Counted from the first letter of the stretch, positions 46,146-59,306 are shown. The stretch is 64,000 bases of DNA from Aphanomyces cochlioides (GCA_019828595.1 JAHQRK010000017.1:682001-746000), one strand, 5' to 3'. Notes: generated by a model not told the origin, from the letters alone. Made by a program: numbers and translations.

Positions 46146-46833
46146 GCTGTTCGGATGTTGGGAAGTTCGGCAGTGGATTCTTCGAGGCAAGATTTTATAT
46201 GTTACAAACTTTATTTAATTTTTAAAATTTAGCTTGATATTAATAAGCGAATTTAAATTTTTCAATAAAGATATTCGCTAAAACATGCCACAGTAGAAAA
46301 TTGTATGGTATAAACTGGCTCCGAAGCAATGCTGGGTGAACCCCCAACGTACACGATCGCAATGTCTCTCTTTGTCTTTCTCGACATGTGCTTGAGAATG
46401 CAGTGTCTAGGTTCGATCTATAAGCTGGAATCGCATTGTTACCTATTCATAGCGTTGCGTACAATCGGCTGCCTACAAGCTTGCAGAAGCTTGGCATCTT
46501 CGACTTTTTCGATTTCTCTCCATATTAGAGACATACAGTATCTCACTATCTCACTGTTACACAACTCACCAAGGCGTGTTGTATGCGTGTGCCATTCGAT
46601 TCCACCGCCGCTGTTCTTTCAAGTATTTCGGTTCATAGAATAATAACTCGCCATTTGCCTTCCATGCTGCTTCACGTGGTTTTGACGCCTTTCTCGAGAA
46701 ATATGAGGGACCTTTTGATGATTGGGGTGTAGGGTTTACCAATTTAGGGGTTTAAACTCTGAAGGGGTGAAGGGTTTTGAAAAATTCTTATCCGGACATC
46801 TTGCATGTGCGGCACAGAATCCCTTTGAGCAAG
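46146..46833. other. intergenic region upstream of RPT3 with G-rich tract
   Basis: 688 bp between divergent genes. No coding signal. Positions 46723-46775 contain ggggtgtagggttt, taggggttt and aggggtgaagggttt, i.e. the complement of the C-rich motif at 2564 and 10573, followed by ttatccggac at about 46788-46797. Confidence 0.55.
46723..46797 (-). promoter_or_regulatory. G-rich telomere-like upstream motif, copy 3
   Basis: Complement of the C-rich promoter words near 2564 and 10573, 40-110 bp upstream of the RPT3 ATG, with the same downstream tccgga word as at 10664. Regulatory role inferred. Confidence 0.4.
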
Positions 46834-48194
46834 ATGGAAGAGATCGGTCTAGACGAAGATGTTAACATGTTGGCAACAACCGACGTATGTGCTGAGACAA
46901 AGAGCTCGAGAGTGCTGACCTACTTGATGTGAATAGAAGCCTGAACAAGAAGATGACATGTTCTCCAAGTACAAAGCCCTTGAACGCCACTTGGAGTTCC
47001 TTGACATTCAAGAAGGATACATTAAGGATGAAATGAAAAATCTCAAGCGCGAGCTCATCCGTGCCAAGGAAGAAGTGAAGCGAATTCAGTCTGTGCCACT
47101 TGTGATCGGTCAGTTCCTTGAAATGGTCGACGCCAACTACGGCATTGTGGGATCCACTGCTGGCTCGAACTATTATGTGCGCATCTTGAGGTACCTCCTT
47201 CCTCCAAAATGCATTCCGACACTTATGATATAATTTAGTACCCTAGATCGTGAACGCTTAAAGCCTAACTCTTCTGTTGCTCTCCATCGACATTCGCACG
47301 CCGTCGTGGCCATCTTGCCTCCAGAGTCTGACTCGAGTATTCAAATGATGCAGGTTTGTCCAGTAGTCCGTGCAAATAGAAGATTTCACCCACAATGTCT
47401 AGATGTCGGAACGTCCTGATGTATCGTACTCAGATATTGGTGGCATGGACATTCAAAAGCAAGAAGTTCGGGAAGCTGTAGAGCTTCCCCTCACGCATTT
47501 CGACTTGTACAAGCAAATCGGAGTGGACCCTCCTCGAGGTGTACTCATGTACGGGCCTCCTGGTACAGGCAAGACCATGTTGGCCAAGGCAGTTGCAAAC
47601 GCTACCACCGCTTCGTTCATTCGTGTGGTCGGCTCTGAATTCGTGCAGAAATACCTCGGTGAAGGACCTCGCATGGTGCGTGACGTCTTCCGCCTTGCCA
47701 AAGAAAACTCACCAGCCATCGTTTTCATCGATGAAGTGGATGCAATTGCTACCAAGCGTTTCGATGCTCAAACGGGAGCTGATCGTGAAGTACAGCGTAT
47801 TTTGCTCGAACTCCTCAACCAAATGGATGGGTTTGACCAAGCCACGAACGTCAAAGTCATCATGGCTACCAATCGTGCCGATACATTGGATCCGGCTTTG
47901 CTTCGTCCAGGTCGTTTGGATCGTAAGATTGAGTTTCCATTGCCAGACCGTCGTCAGAAGCGTCTTATTTACCAAGCCTGCACGGCCAATATGAACTTGG
48001 GCGACGAGGTTGACTTGGAAGACTATGTTAATCGACCAGAGAAGATCAGTTCGGCCGACATTGCTTCCATTTGCCAAGAAGCTGGGCTCCAAGCTGTGCG
48101 CAAGAATCGCTATGTCATTTTGCCAAAAGACTTCGACAAAGGATACAAGAACGCGATCAAGCGCGCAGATACGACGTTTGAATTCTACCATTAA
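46834..48194 (+). CDS. RPT3: 26S proteasome regulatory ATPase RPT3 (PSMC4)
   Basis: Four exons encode about 405 residues. An N-terminal coiled coil ([27 protein letters not shown]) leads to the OB domain ([21 protein letters not shown]) and the AAA domain: [21 protein letters not shown], Walker A GPPGTGKT, pore loop [16 protein letters not shown], Walker [11 protein letters not shown], and [21 protein letters not shown]. The [21 protein letters not shown] stretch is specific for RPT3. The C-terminus FYH fits the HbYX motif that docks into the 20S alpha ring. It unfolds and translocates ubiquitylated substrates as part of the hexameric ATPase ring. Start ATG 46834 gives [13 protein letters not shown]. 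Confidence 0.96.
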
Positions 48195-48387
48195 TCAAAT
48201 ACCATGTCGCCTCAACCTTCTTTCGAGCTGACATCCTCACACTTGTCCATGCGGAAGTCACTGTGGCATTAATTACTTTACGTAAAATTGACATGTTTAC
48301 ACTTCATGATATGAACTACACTGATATCTACACTGTACGTAAAGTGTGAAGTGACTCCTCTGTTGAAGATTTCAATTTTCGTGAAGA

Positions 48388-48774
48388 ATGGCAGTGAATT
48401 TGAGCGAAGGAGAATGGCGTGCCAAGTTGAGCCCTGAGCAATTTCGCGTATTGCGTGAGAAGGGAACTGAGCGTGCCGGTACTGGCGAGTACAACAAACA
48501 CTACGAGGAAGGCGTGTACACGTGTGCTGGATGTGATGTTCCGCTGTACAAGTCGGATACGAAGTTCGACTCTGGTTGCGGTTGGCCGGCCTTTTTTGAT
48601 GCCATTCCTGGCGCCATCCGCTCGGTGCCTGATGAAGACGGCTATCGCATCGAGATCGTGTGTGCCAACTGCGGTGGCCACATGGGTCACATATTCAAGG
48701 GCGAAGGATTTAAAACCCCGACTGACGAACGCCATTGTGTCAACAGTATCTCGTTGAATTTTACTCCTAAATGA
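48388..48774 (+). CDS. MSRB: Methionine-R-sulfoxide reductase B
   Basis: A single exon of 128 residues covering one full SelR/MsrB domain. Zinc-binding CAGC and CANC pairs, the SGCGWPAF motif, HMGHIF and the catalytic RHCVNSISL with Cys rather than selenocysteine are all present. It reduces methionine-R-sulfoxide in proteins using thioredoxin. No transit peptide is visible, so cytosolic. The ATG at 48388 begins 194 bp after the RPT3 stop; no overlap with neighbours. Confidence 0.95.
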   Translation: MAVNLSEGEWRAKLSPEQFRVLREKGTERAGTGEYNKHYEEGVYTCAGCDVPLYKSDTKFDSGCGWPAFFDAIPGAIRSVPDEDGYRIEIVCANCGGHMGHIFKGEGFKTPTDERHCVNSISLNFTPK

Positions 48775-48835
48775 GAGACACATTGATATCTACGCTTCTT
48801 CCATGCAAAATACAATATTTTCCATATGTACACAC

Positions 48836-51757
48836 TCACGCACTTGTTGGCCACAAAGTCATGGCTTTTCCTTCGACTCGGAGACCTGCAAAAGGTTGCA
48901 GCCGCTCCACGACACTTTGACCAACTTTTCTCGCCGCGAGGAGCGCCTCTCGTCTCTTGGTGGTCTCGTCTAGTCGAGATTGGCTTTGTTCCAACAACGC
49001 TGCCGATTGAACGCGCTGTTTGGCTCTTTGTGTCCTTGCGTTTGCCTTAACGACCTGCAAGCGTTCTCGTGCACTGCGTTGTTTCGACTGAAGGATTTGC
49101 ACACGCCGGGCTTCTGCTTGAAGAGCCACGGTAGCATTCATTGCAGTTTTGATAGCGGTATCAACAATTTCTGTTGATTGGCGTTCGAGTCTTGCCAGAA
49201 CCACGCGTTCAATCGTGCGATGGGCCGATTGCTGCTTGGCTGCTAGGATTTCCATTCTTCTTGCATCGGCTCTCTTGAATTTCGTGTCGCGAATGGTGTC
49301 TTTTTCAGCCAGAGCGATTCGAATGCAATTCTATGAAGCACATTTATTGCTTCGTCACAATATCCATGACTTACTTGTCGTGTAGATACGATTGCACGTT
49401 CGACAAAGTGTTTTCGAGCGCGGTGCGTAAGTGCGATGGCTTTTCGAAGCGTTGCTTCTTGCAAACTTTGCTGGTTTGCAACACGACGAGTTTCTTGTCG
49501 AAGGAGCTGACGATTCCGTGCGGCTTCACCTTGGCTTGAAAACCAAATAGCAGGCGATACTTTCTCTGCTAGGCGGATAGCACGCTTCTCCTCGGCTCGA
49601 ATGAGACGAAATTCCATGTGGGCTTTTTGCTCATGCAAACGAATATGCACTCGCAATCGCGCTGCAGAACCGCGTTCTCGATTTTGTTCCGCAGCGACAC
49701 GAATTGCTTCATACCCCAAAGCTCGGCGTATTTCGGCAGATCTAAAAAGTTACATTAAACTTGCCCGATGACGAGTAAACCTCAAACGCGCAAATGCATG
49801 CGATGCAATGCACTGCTGGCGAAAAACTTGATCGTGCTCGCGGCGTTCTTTCACTTGTTGTACATGCAGCCACGCAGCGTGTCGTGCAGTTGCACGTTCG
49901 TGGTCAATCTCCGCCAGGCGTATTGACGCGAGGGCGGCTTTACGCGCACTCAAACGGGTGAGAAGCTGCTTGTGAGCACCCAATACATGCTCCACACGTT
50001 TTCCACGTAGATTGACGAGCTCAGAGAAGAGCGGACGCTGATATTCAGAGCGTCTTGAGGCTGCAGCTTCCAATTTTTCTTGAATTTGAAGTGCCAATGA
50101 TTCACTGGACTCGATACGCGCTTCGACTTGGCGGTGAGCTAGTACTTTTGCATACCAATTTCGAGTTGCCGCAGCCGATCGTCGACGTTCAATCCAGGCT
50201 TCTCGACGTTTCGTTGCTTGGTCAACTTTATCGAGGTAGAACCACTTCGCGTATCGTTTGAATTGGTGGGCGAAGTGGATTTTCCGAGCTCGGATGAGCT
50301 CTCGGCGATCAATTATACGCTGACGAATCATGGTCAAGTGGATTTGACGACGAATCGCTGCTTCATCAAGTCGCTTCTGTAGGGCAGCGCCAACGTGATT
50401 AGCTTTTTCAATCGTCTGTTGTCGACGTGTGCACATCACATGGAAGCAGCGAGAGGCAGCGTCTTGCAAAGCTGCTAGCCGCGTTTGAATTAATTGGTCG
50501 CGGCGAAGGTCGGCAGACTGTTGAGCTGAGGTATTGCGCAAGGCTTGATTTAGCCACTTTGCGTCAAACAAACGGAAAGCACAGCTCACTCGAAATTGTG
50601 TGCTGAGGTTATGACGTCTAATCGATTGATTAGTGAGAAAACGAAGCTAGTGATACCTCGCATTGCTTTGAATAGCTTCTATGTTGGCGTCTCGACGTGC
50701 CACTGCCGCATCCATATTGATTTCAAGCTGCTCTGCTTCGCGACGCTCCATGTATCGATTCGTCAAGTACACCGATTTGACATAATTGCTGTGACGGCCT
50801 GCAATCAATCGGCGCTTATCAAGAAGAATCAAACGCCGCATTGACGCGCGGGTGAGACGATCTTGTAAATCCTGGGCAGCTAGTTCCTATAACAGAAAGT
50901 CAGCAAAATAAATGAAGGTTGAGCTCTACTTTGTATTGCTCGTGAAGAGATGCAATGTCAGCCGCGATTGCTTTCGCACGGTCTACAACAGCTCCTGAGC
51001 GTGCACTTCGTTGCGAGAGCAGCTGCTCGCGAGCTTCTTGAGCTCGAGTGATCCGGCGCTGAGAGAATTCCCTCAAGCTTTCGTCTTGAATGAGCTGCGG
51101 AGATGGTAGTTGGTTCGAAGACAGTGGCGTCGATTGAATTGCGAGCCACAAGTCTCTGCGTTCAGAGGCTGAGTCAAGTCGTTCGAATATATCCTGGCTC
51201 CTGGCTTTGGCAATTGCTGAGGCAGCATCTTGGCGACGTAGTCGAGAAAGAGCAACATGTTGATTATGCGCGCAGGCGCGATGTTGACGGGCTGACAGGA
51301 TCGCACTGTAGTTCAAAGCAGCTTGGGCAACCTTGTCGTGGTTATCGAATTCGAACGACCCTTTAATGAATGGACATGAATCAGAAAGAGTTTGTGGCCA
51401 AACTGCCCGCTTGTCCCAAGAAATGATCCACGAGGTTGCAAGAGGAGGTGGATTTTTTTCAAAGTTGTCCAACCGAATGTCCTTGAGGTCAATGAAGTCT
51501 GCTGGGAGGACTTCTGCAATTGATGGCGCCTCGTGGTAGAGTTCATCATCTTCTTGGTTGTTGTTGTCTCCACTAACAATGTCATACGAAATCTTGTCTT
51601 CGTCCTGGTTTTTGTCCTCAACTTCGTGATGTGGCTCTTCAGGCGAAGTGTCATCAGCTTTGCGGATTTCCTCCTCTTTCACATGTTCACTGCGACGGCT
51701 CGAAAGAGACGACGGCGCAGATGCACGTCTAGCAGCAGCGTTATGGCTGGCGAACAT
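48836..51757 (-). CDS. Large Arg/Ala-rich helical protein of unknown function
   Basis: About 910 residues in five or six exons. MFASHNAAARRASAPSSLSSRR begins at 51757, chosen because it is the first ATG in the open frame. After an acidic N-terminal region (residues about 25-90) the protein is almost wholly helical with recurring patterns such as RRQxAxxRxxxxxAxxRR (for example ASERRDLWLAIQ, ATKRREAWIERRR, HERATARHAAWLH, ASRRSEYQ), suggesting a degenerate helical repeat of 15-25 residues. No catalytic, membrane or localisation motif is visible. Similar Arg/Ala-rich helical proteins occur among cytoskeletal and axonemal components; that is only a suggestion. I do not recognise the family. Confidence 0.7.
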
Positions 51758-53603
51758 GACGTCGCGTCGGTAGAAAAGACCGCCGACTCGTCGAAACAAA
51801 AAATGGAAAGTAACGGACGCACTTTCCCACGACCTTTGCCGTGTAACTTCCGAGTCGTTTGTGAAACAGGCTTGTGTATCAACAGTCTAGCATCGCTCGC
51901 AACGAAGGACAGCACTTGATGTCTTTATCCAGGGGACAGAAGCGGCAGCTAGGTGTCAATGTCCTTTCTTCAATCAAAATCAAAATGCGCGCGAAAGATC
52001 AATACGATTCGCTGATATCAACCAATGGCCATGTAATCTCATACTTCGAAGTAACAAAGAAGTGTATTTAAAATTCAAGTTTTAAAATATTTTTGAAGGC
52101 AATCCGTGTTCAGAATGCATTTGATAACCAACCTTGAAAGAAGTCGACAACCATCCTAAAATTAACATGCTCTTGCGAAGAGTCGACCCTGGTAACGGCA
52201 TGCCAGACGTGACGAGTGGGTATCTCGATGGGGTCGAGATGTGCATGTGGCACTGAAGCAAAATTGTCAGTGAAAATGAAAGTTGTTTAAACTGCATAGG
52301 ACGATGCCGAGGATGTCAGATAAGACTCTATCCTTATAGCTATCAAGGTTGCTGTGATACATCTTGCTTTTCGGCATCCGTTGATCTCCACAGAGCATTG
52401 TCTTGGAAGAGGCATCTTCAAGAATCAATCATAATACCCATTTTGACTAAAAAGCAAGCCGAAGATTTGAAAGCGACAGCTTTGATTTCCCCTAGCGGTT
52501 CTCACAGTCGCTTCAGCGGCTGTGGCTGACAAGTTTAGTTTCTTTGGCCAGTGAAAACTTGCTTTTACGATGACTGTGAGGACTCCTCATGGATCAGCAA
52601 ATATCAGCTTCGACAATATGTTCGCTACAACGTCTTCACTTGTCCAGATTTTAGTCTCGCCGAGCCAAATACAATTGACAAAGTCCCCATGATATGGACA
52701 ACTTTAAACCACTTGGTGCCACATCTTAGTCGGCACAGTAACATCATGAGTCTGTCAAAGACAAACTTCACTCCATGTCAATCGAATGGTGGTTCAATTT
52801 GATGCTGCTCTTAAATCGCACATAAGGTTCCCTAAAGAGTCTGCTCGATGAGATCAATAAGATGCTACACCAATGAATGTTGCACTTATGAACTCTGCGA
52901 AGTTGTTTCTGATTGGATTGCTGCTACATCGGTTTCAATTTGTAGCCAATAGAATTGTCATATTAGTTCGTCTCGGCCAATCAGAATCGATTCAAATTTT
53001 ATCTTGGCCATCACTCCCACGCTCAGATCTCTGAAGCTGTCCGACGTGCTCAACAACTTGGTTGGACATAATATTCCATGCTACCACCTAACATTCTTGA
53101 ATCTGCCCTTAGCTCCATGAGTCCTGTGATAACTCAAGCTGTGGGATAGGAAATAACCCACATATTTGCAAGGTCGATCGTTTGCATCAAGTTGCCATGA
53201 GAAGATTATCTTCCATAGCGATGTCTAGAATCCTGTCTCTATACTATGTAATGATACTCCCTGGTGAAACTATCTTTAGCTTCATCAGAGATGCTCGAAA
53301 TCGATTGTAAATCTTTATCTACACCAGGTACCATACATTTGCCTGTGCAGATGCGCAATTCCCTGGTGGGATACATCTCGTTAATCGGTTTTGCTGCATA
53401 AATTCATATTAGTATCATCGCAACTCGATGCAGGCTCCTCTGCACATGGCATTTGAATTTCCAGCCGTCGAAATCGGAGTCGTACTGTAAACTTTGTATG
53501 TCAGATTTGATTGGCTTCTGGAAATTGCAATTGTGTGAAAGAGACAAGCAGGATTATTGATTGGTCAAAAAGCTCATTTTCGAATTTGCAGCCAAGGAAA
53601 TAC
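51758..53603. other. 1.85-kb intergenic region
   Basis: Divergent promoter region between the helical protein and JMJD6. No recognisable coding sequence, only short frames. GATTGG/CCAAT boxes at its right end are listed separately. Confidence 0.5.
53508..53570 (-). promoter_or_regulatory. Two GATTGG (CCAAT) boxes upstream of JMJD6
   Basis: gattggcttctgg and gattggtcaaaa lie 35-95 bp upstream of ATG 53604, a position like that of the boxes upstream of the URI-TPR gene. Confidence 0.4.
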
Positions 53604-54924
53604 ATGGCGCCGAACGAGACTGCGGGTGGAAAGGACATGAGCATTCCGAAAGGCCGCACGACGTATCGACACCGTCCAGTGCCACCACCTCAATTATCGG
53701 ATAAAGTAAAGCGCATAGTCGATGATATTAAGCGCAAACACCGCACAGGTTGGTTGAAAAAAGACTTCATCATGACAATGTTCTGTTAGACATGCGTCTC
53801 GAAGCGTGGCATAACCAAGGATTCGCAGGATCCGACATTTGCGATATGCCGTTGGACGAGACAAAAGGTGTCAAACGTGAACTATGCAAAGATTTGAGCG
53901 TCGAACGATTCATTGAGGAGTACGAAAAGCCTGCGATTCCACTGGTAATTGAAGGTATTCCACTGGATGAACAGTGGGCTGCATGTGACAACTGGACATT
54001 CAAGGTATCACGCAAGTGCAAGTCATACGTTTGAGCTCATGCGAATAATCATAGAAACTCAAAAAGCAGTACAAGCACGCCATGCTGAAAGTTGGCGAAG
54101 ATGACGATGGGAAAACACTTCGTATGAAGTTCAAGCACTTCTGCAAGTATATGAAGGTATCGACAAGTGCAAATCAAAATGAGTTTATCAACGTCACATC
54201 TTAGACTCAAATTGATGACAGTCCACTGTATATATTCGACAGCACCTTCGACGACAAGAAAGAGACGGCACCCCTCTTGGCCGATTATAAAGTGCCTCGC
54301 TACTTTCCAGATGATCTGTTCTCACTTGTCGGAGAAGGACCACGACCACCGTATCGATGGTTCCTCGTCGGTCCAAAACGTTCCGGTACCTGTGTCCACA
54401 TAGATCCTCTTGGGACCAGTGCATGGAACACTCTATTGGTCGGACGAAAGCGATGGGTTTTGTTTCCTCCAACGGTGGATAAAAAGACCGTGAAAGCCAA
54501 GTGTCATGTCTATCCTGGCGAAGACGATGAAGCGGGCAATTACTTTTGCGATATGTTGCCACGCATGCTCGCAGCAGATCCGTCGCTCGAGTACATGGAA
54601 TTCATGCAATATCCTGGCGACACCGTCTTTGTTCCTGGCGGCTGGTGGCACGCCGTGTACAATGTCGACGACACGATCGCTGTCACGCAAAACTTTTGCT
54701 CCAAGACCAATTTTGAACGTGTGTGGCGAAAAACTCGCTCAGGGCGCAAACGTATGGCCGTCAAGTGGCTTGAACAGCTCAAGATCCATTATCCCAAGCT
54801 TGCGGCACTCGCTGTTCACTTGAATGAGCTCGACGAGTTTACAATGTACGAGAAGAAGCGACACCGCGATGACGACGGAAATGACGACGGCGAGGCTGAG
54901 GACATGATGAGTAAGAAAAGATGA
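53604..54924 (+). CDS. JMJD6: JMJD6-like JmjC dioxygenase
   Basis: Four exons encode about 395 residues, near the human length of 403. MAPNETAGGKDMSIPKGRTTYRHRP starts it. The JmjC domain has the Fe(II) ligands in THVHIDPLG-like CVHIDPLGTSAWN (His, Asp) and FVPGGWWHAV (His), the 2-oxoglutarate-contact region, and family motifs WTFK-KLKKQYKHAMLKVGED, DDSPLYIFDSTFDD and PPYRWFLVGPKRSGT. The C-terminus is acidic/basic low complexity. JMJD6 is a nuclear 2-oxoglutarate oxygenase, best supported as a lysyl-5-hydroxylase of splicing regulators, with RNA-related roles. It is followed 115 bp later by RFC1 on the same strand. Confidence 0.95.
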
Positions 54925-55039
54925 ATATAGAATTATGCAATTTATTAATTTTCAGAAAGTACAATACATTAGTTCTGAGAGGTGCACCGATAAAACTTTA
55001 GCGGGAATCCAATAAAGTTGAAAAGCTGCCGTGGCGGGA

Positions 55040-57723
55040 ATGGACATCCGAAGCTTCTTTTCACCACAAGGAGGCACCAGCAAGCCAAAAGAAGCTCCAT
55101 CGGCTAAAGCCAAGTCTACTAAACCTGCAGAAAGCGTGAAGAGCTCTGCTGAGGACGATGATGCACCGCGAGGACGCCGCACCGCTAAACATTCCTCACG
55201 AAATGTAATCATCGAACTTGACTCGGACTCGGACGTCGAGCCAGTGCCTGTGCCACGCAAAAAGGCCAAGACAACAGCTACCGAGCCAGCTGAAGCTCCA
55301 AAGCCAAAAGTTGAACCAAAACCAAAGGTCGAGCTCCACAAGACAGAAAATATCGTCGAGAAGGTCAAGACTGAAGATACAGGCGAGACCATCAAAGTAA
55401 CGACGACAAGAGCTCCAGAGGGTCGACTTGGATGCCTGGAAGGACTGACGTTTTGCTTTACTGGCGTTCTTGCATCTATGAATCGAAAGGAAGCGGAAAT
55501 CACAGTCAAACGATATGGCGGGAGTGTTTCTGCCAACATGACCGGAAAAGTCAAATATTTGGTTGTTGGAGAGAAGCTGGAAGATGGCGGCAATGTATCA
55601 ACAGGCTCCAAGTTTAAAGAAGCTGTCTCTCGTGGCTCCGTTCATATCCTAGACCAAAACCAATTCTTCAATCTCATATCGGAGAGGTCGAACGCAATGC
55701 CAAAAGCGCCAGCTCCATCTGCAAGTGCTATTGGCAAGGGCAAGAAGAAAGTGGTCGTCGGCGATGATACCTCGAACATGCTCTGGCCTGACAAACACAA
55801 GCCCAAGAGCATGACAGATGTAATTGGGAACCAAGAAATTGGACGCAAACTCGTCCAATGGCTCCTTGATTTCCACGACGTCCATGTGACTGGTAAAACA
55901 TTCTCCTTTCACGCGAAGCTGATGTGGTTTCAGGCAAAAAGAAGATTCCATTTAACCCCAAAGCAAATGAGAATCGTGGCGCTCGTACTGTGCTTCTCTC
56001 TGGACCACCTGGCATTGGCAAGACGACGTTGGCGGGTCTCGCCGCTCGAGAATGCAACATGGACATCACAGAAATGAACGCAAGTGATGCTCGATCTAAG
56101 AAGATCCTCCAGTCTGGTCTTGCCGATATTGTGGGCACTCAAGCGCTCACATTTGGAACCCAGCAAGTCAAATTGAAACAGCGCGTAATTATCATGGATG
56201 AAGTCGATGGGATGTCATCTGGTGATCGTGGTGGCATGGCCGAACTTATTCAGATCATTAAGAAGTCCAAGACGCCCATCATTTGTATCTGTAATGATCG
56301 CCAAAGTCCCAAAGTGCGTTCGTTAGCCAACTATGCTTTTGATTTGAAGCTACGTCGGCCGACGAAAACGCAAATCGCGACGCGATTGATGCAAATTGCT
56401 CAGCAGGAAGGTCTCCATGCTGAAAAGAATGCCCTCGAAGAGGCCGCCGAGCGATTTGGTAATGATATTCGCCAATTATTGAATTGGATGCAAATGTGGC
56501 GACGGAATCAAACGAGCATGACGTATGATGATGTGATCAAGCAATTCTTTCAAAATGAAAAAGATGAGGTACGTCGATTCTTCCTGCTATTGCAGCAACC
56601 GATTTCGCATCGAGCTCATGGTTGTGTTGTAGGTATTGCGTTTGAATCCATTTAGCGCAACGCAACAGATTTTCAAAACTGGTGCAACATTTGATGATCG
56701 CAACGAAGCGTACTTTGTCGATTACGACTTGATGCCATTGATGGTGCAAGAAAATTACATGCAAAGTTTGCAAAACAAACGTTGCTCGGCAGACGAAAAG
56801 CTCGAGTTTGCGTCGCTCACTTCCGATATGATTGCAGAAAGTGATCTCGTCAGCGTCTACATTCGAAAAGAGCAGGTTTGTTCATTTGAAGCAGCACCAC
56901 CAAATGTAATGGACGCTCGTAGCGGTGGGATTTGCTTACGAAACAAGCCGCATTAAACGTTGCTGCCTGTGTTTACTCTGAGGGATTTGTCGGCAGGCCT
57001 GAATTTACCCGGTACGACTTTTGTTGCGATCAGCTTGCGTGACAAAATTATAGATGGATGGGGAAGAATTCCACTGCCAATAAAGCCAAGCGCCTCCTTG
57101 GGGAACTGTCAATTCGCATGCGCTCCCATGCGTCTGGCGCCCGAAATGGTAAATCAACCTTATTGAAAGCTCTGACTGGGATGTCTTAGCTGTTCGAATG
57201 GATTATGTTCCGTATATGAAAGAAATTCTGCTGACGAAGTTGTTGTCAGGTGATGAGGTGAAGTAGAATAAGGGTGCGCTGGGGAGCTTATTGACGTATT
57301 GTTTAGAGTATCGATCAAGTGATTGAAATGTTGGATGAATGTGAAATCAGCAAGGACGACTTGACTGAATCGATGGAGTTTTTCAAACTCCCAGGCGTCA
57401 GTCGGCATTCGTACACAGAGCTCGACTCCAAAGCCAAGAGTGCATTTACTCGCCAGTATAACAAGGTCGCACATAAATCGCAAGCGCTAGTGGAGGCTGA
57501 TTTACTGGCGAAACCTGCCAAGCGAACGGTCCGAAAGGCTGATGACGACGGCATGGACGCACTCGATGAAGGCGTGAATGAAGTCGATGGTGACGAGGAC
57601 GAGAATGACGAGGACGTTTCCAAATTCCAAGCAAAGAAAGCTCCGGCCAAACGAAAAGCTGCAGCAGAGGCCAAAACGGCCGGCGCCAACAAAAAGGGGA
57701 AAGCGGCTGCCAAGCGGAAATAG
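55040..57723 (+). CDS. RFC1: Replication factor C large subunit RFC1
   Basis: Seven exons encode about 800 residues. The start MDIRSFFSP at 55040 is the conserved RFC1 N-terminus with PIP-like residues. A basic/acidic linker precedes the BRCT domain (LEGLTFCFTGVLASMNRKEAE...VKYLVVG, residues about 130-215), then the AAA+ clamp-loader module: LWPDKHKPKSMTDVIGN, Walker A SGPPGIGKTT, VIIMDEVDGM, ICICNDRQSPKVRSL, and the RFC1 C-terminal domain (NPFSATQQIF, YDLMPLMVQENY, LDECEISKDDL, SYTELDSKAKSAFTRQYN) with a Lys/Ala-rich tail. It loads PCNA at primer-template junctions with RFC2-5. The six introns (41-64 nt) can all be placed in frame. Stop at 57721-57723. Confidence 0.94.
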
Positions 57724-57928
57724 ACATGCAAATAATCTGTAACTCATGTGATCATTTGTTCAAAGAAATGTCAGGAACTCATGTCCTCAGCGTGGATAAC
57801 AAATTTTCTAGACAACGAAGCGCTCTCAGCATCACGTGAATAATAGCTCGCCCACAGCTTGTCTAACAAGACAGAATTTGAAGTGGTGGCAATCGCAACA
57901 TTGCTCTTTGAGATTTCAGTAAGCCGAC
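57724..57928. other. RFC1 3' flank
   Basis: Short AT-rich region; nothing recognised. Confidence 0.4.
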
Positions 57929-58490
57929 CGCACTGTCAAGCATACCGACCGTTTACGATGAAAGATCGCAGCAAGTTGGCTCGGCTTTTTGAGCACTGCC
58001 TAGTTGTAAAGTAATCACTCCATGCACTTCTATCACCGAAGTCCTTTGTCGAGAGTCTTGCATCTATTCAAATCAACCAGACGATTCATGAATTGGAACT
58101 ATGTTTGCCTAGGATTACAGATGAGGAAATGCGACTTCGATTGATATTACCAGAATATTATCGGGAAGACACACTGGTCAATCTCTCATGGATTTTTTGC
58201 CACAGAATGTGGAGGTGAGTTTGACTTACGACCCGAACGCACTTGAAGTGGTTTTGATATCTAGTGTCCGTGAGTTTTCTTGAGGAATTGACTTCAACTT
58301 TTTCGTCCTTGCTCAAATTTCTTCGTCGAATCGTTCGATTGTGCCATTTCGTTTTCCCTGGAAGCTTCAACAGTATGCAAGACAACTCTATGTTATTTCC
58401 ACTTCGTTGTACGTCGAATCTATATTGGAGGATCAGCATTCATCTTTTTACTGAGGGACAGGTCTGAATGTGGAGGAGAGCCTTGGATTA
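57929..58490 (+). pseudogene. Degenerate fragment of the F-box/LRR-like gene at 59307
   Basis: Matches 60331-60930 of the downstream copy with many substitutions and indels: shared words include cagcaagttggctcgg, gtcctttgtcgagagtcttgc (versus gtcttttgtcaagagtcttgc) and gatcagcattcatctttt. No open frame remains. Same orientation as the larger copy, so a tandem duplicate far advanced in decay. Confidence 0.75.
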
Positions 58491-59306
58491 ATAAGCAGCC
58501 GTCGTGCACTTCCTCCTTCACAAAAGATTGTCAGTACGCAGTGGATAACTAAAAGTGATGACTCTATTTGGCTCTCTCTGAGTGGAGGCACTTGCTTTTA
58601 GGAATGTGAAGGCAATGATGATTATTGAAGGAATAACCAAAATGGGGGGCAATTGTCATTTCCTGAGAGAGAAACATGGAAGACATTAGCGCTTACAATC
58701 GAGCGGGAAGGATACCGGGAAGATCGGCTACATTCTCGTTCGACTGATATGCGTTGAGTACTCTTCAAGCAATGGTCACAGTGAGTATCACTGTAGAACG
58801 TGTTGGCCTAGACCACGTTCGCGTCAATAGTTTGCTCTGTGATGATGCTTGGTCTTGTGCTATTATAGCGTCTCGTTTGGCAAGCAAGCTAGATTGACGA
58901 CAATGGCATTAATGCATCAAAACTCTGATGCTTGACGATGAGCTATTGCACAAGGCTTTAGGCGAGAAGTCGAAACTGATCGCCCTATGTCGCGACCTCT
59001 ATTGACTTTCTCCTCTTGCGTCAGCGTTGGCCACCAAAATCCAAGTCCGCACGATCTTTGAGATCATTGACACTGCCAACATGCCCGACAAAAAAGCGAC
59101 CGCAGTACGACCGGTGTATGATATCGAGTGTTTCACAATGATAGCTTCAGTCTCGCTAAGAAAGACTTTGACCAGTGGCCTCGTCTTTGTCATCTTGCAA
59201 ACAGCGCCAGACTTGATTGCAATTCAACCCTTCCCTTCAATCTTGCTCCAGGTAAGTTCGTTGAAGTGATCCGAGTGCAAAAAGAATCCAAGATCACAAG
59301 AGCGAG
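58491..59306. other. 816-bp region without a recognised gene
   Basis: Short frames only. Weakly coding-like sequence at about 59040-59230 has no family match I can name. Confidence 0.45.
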
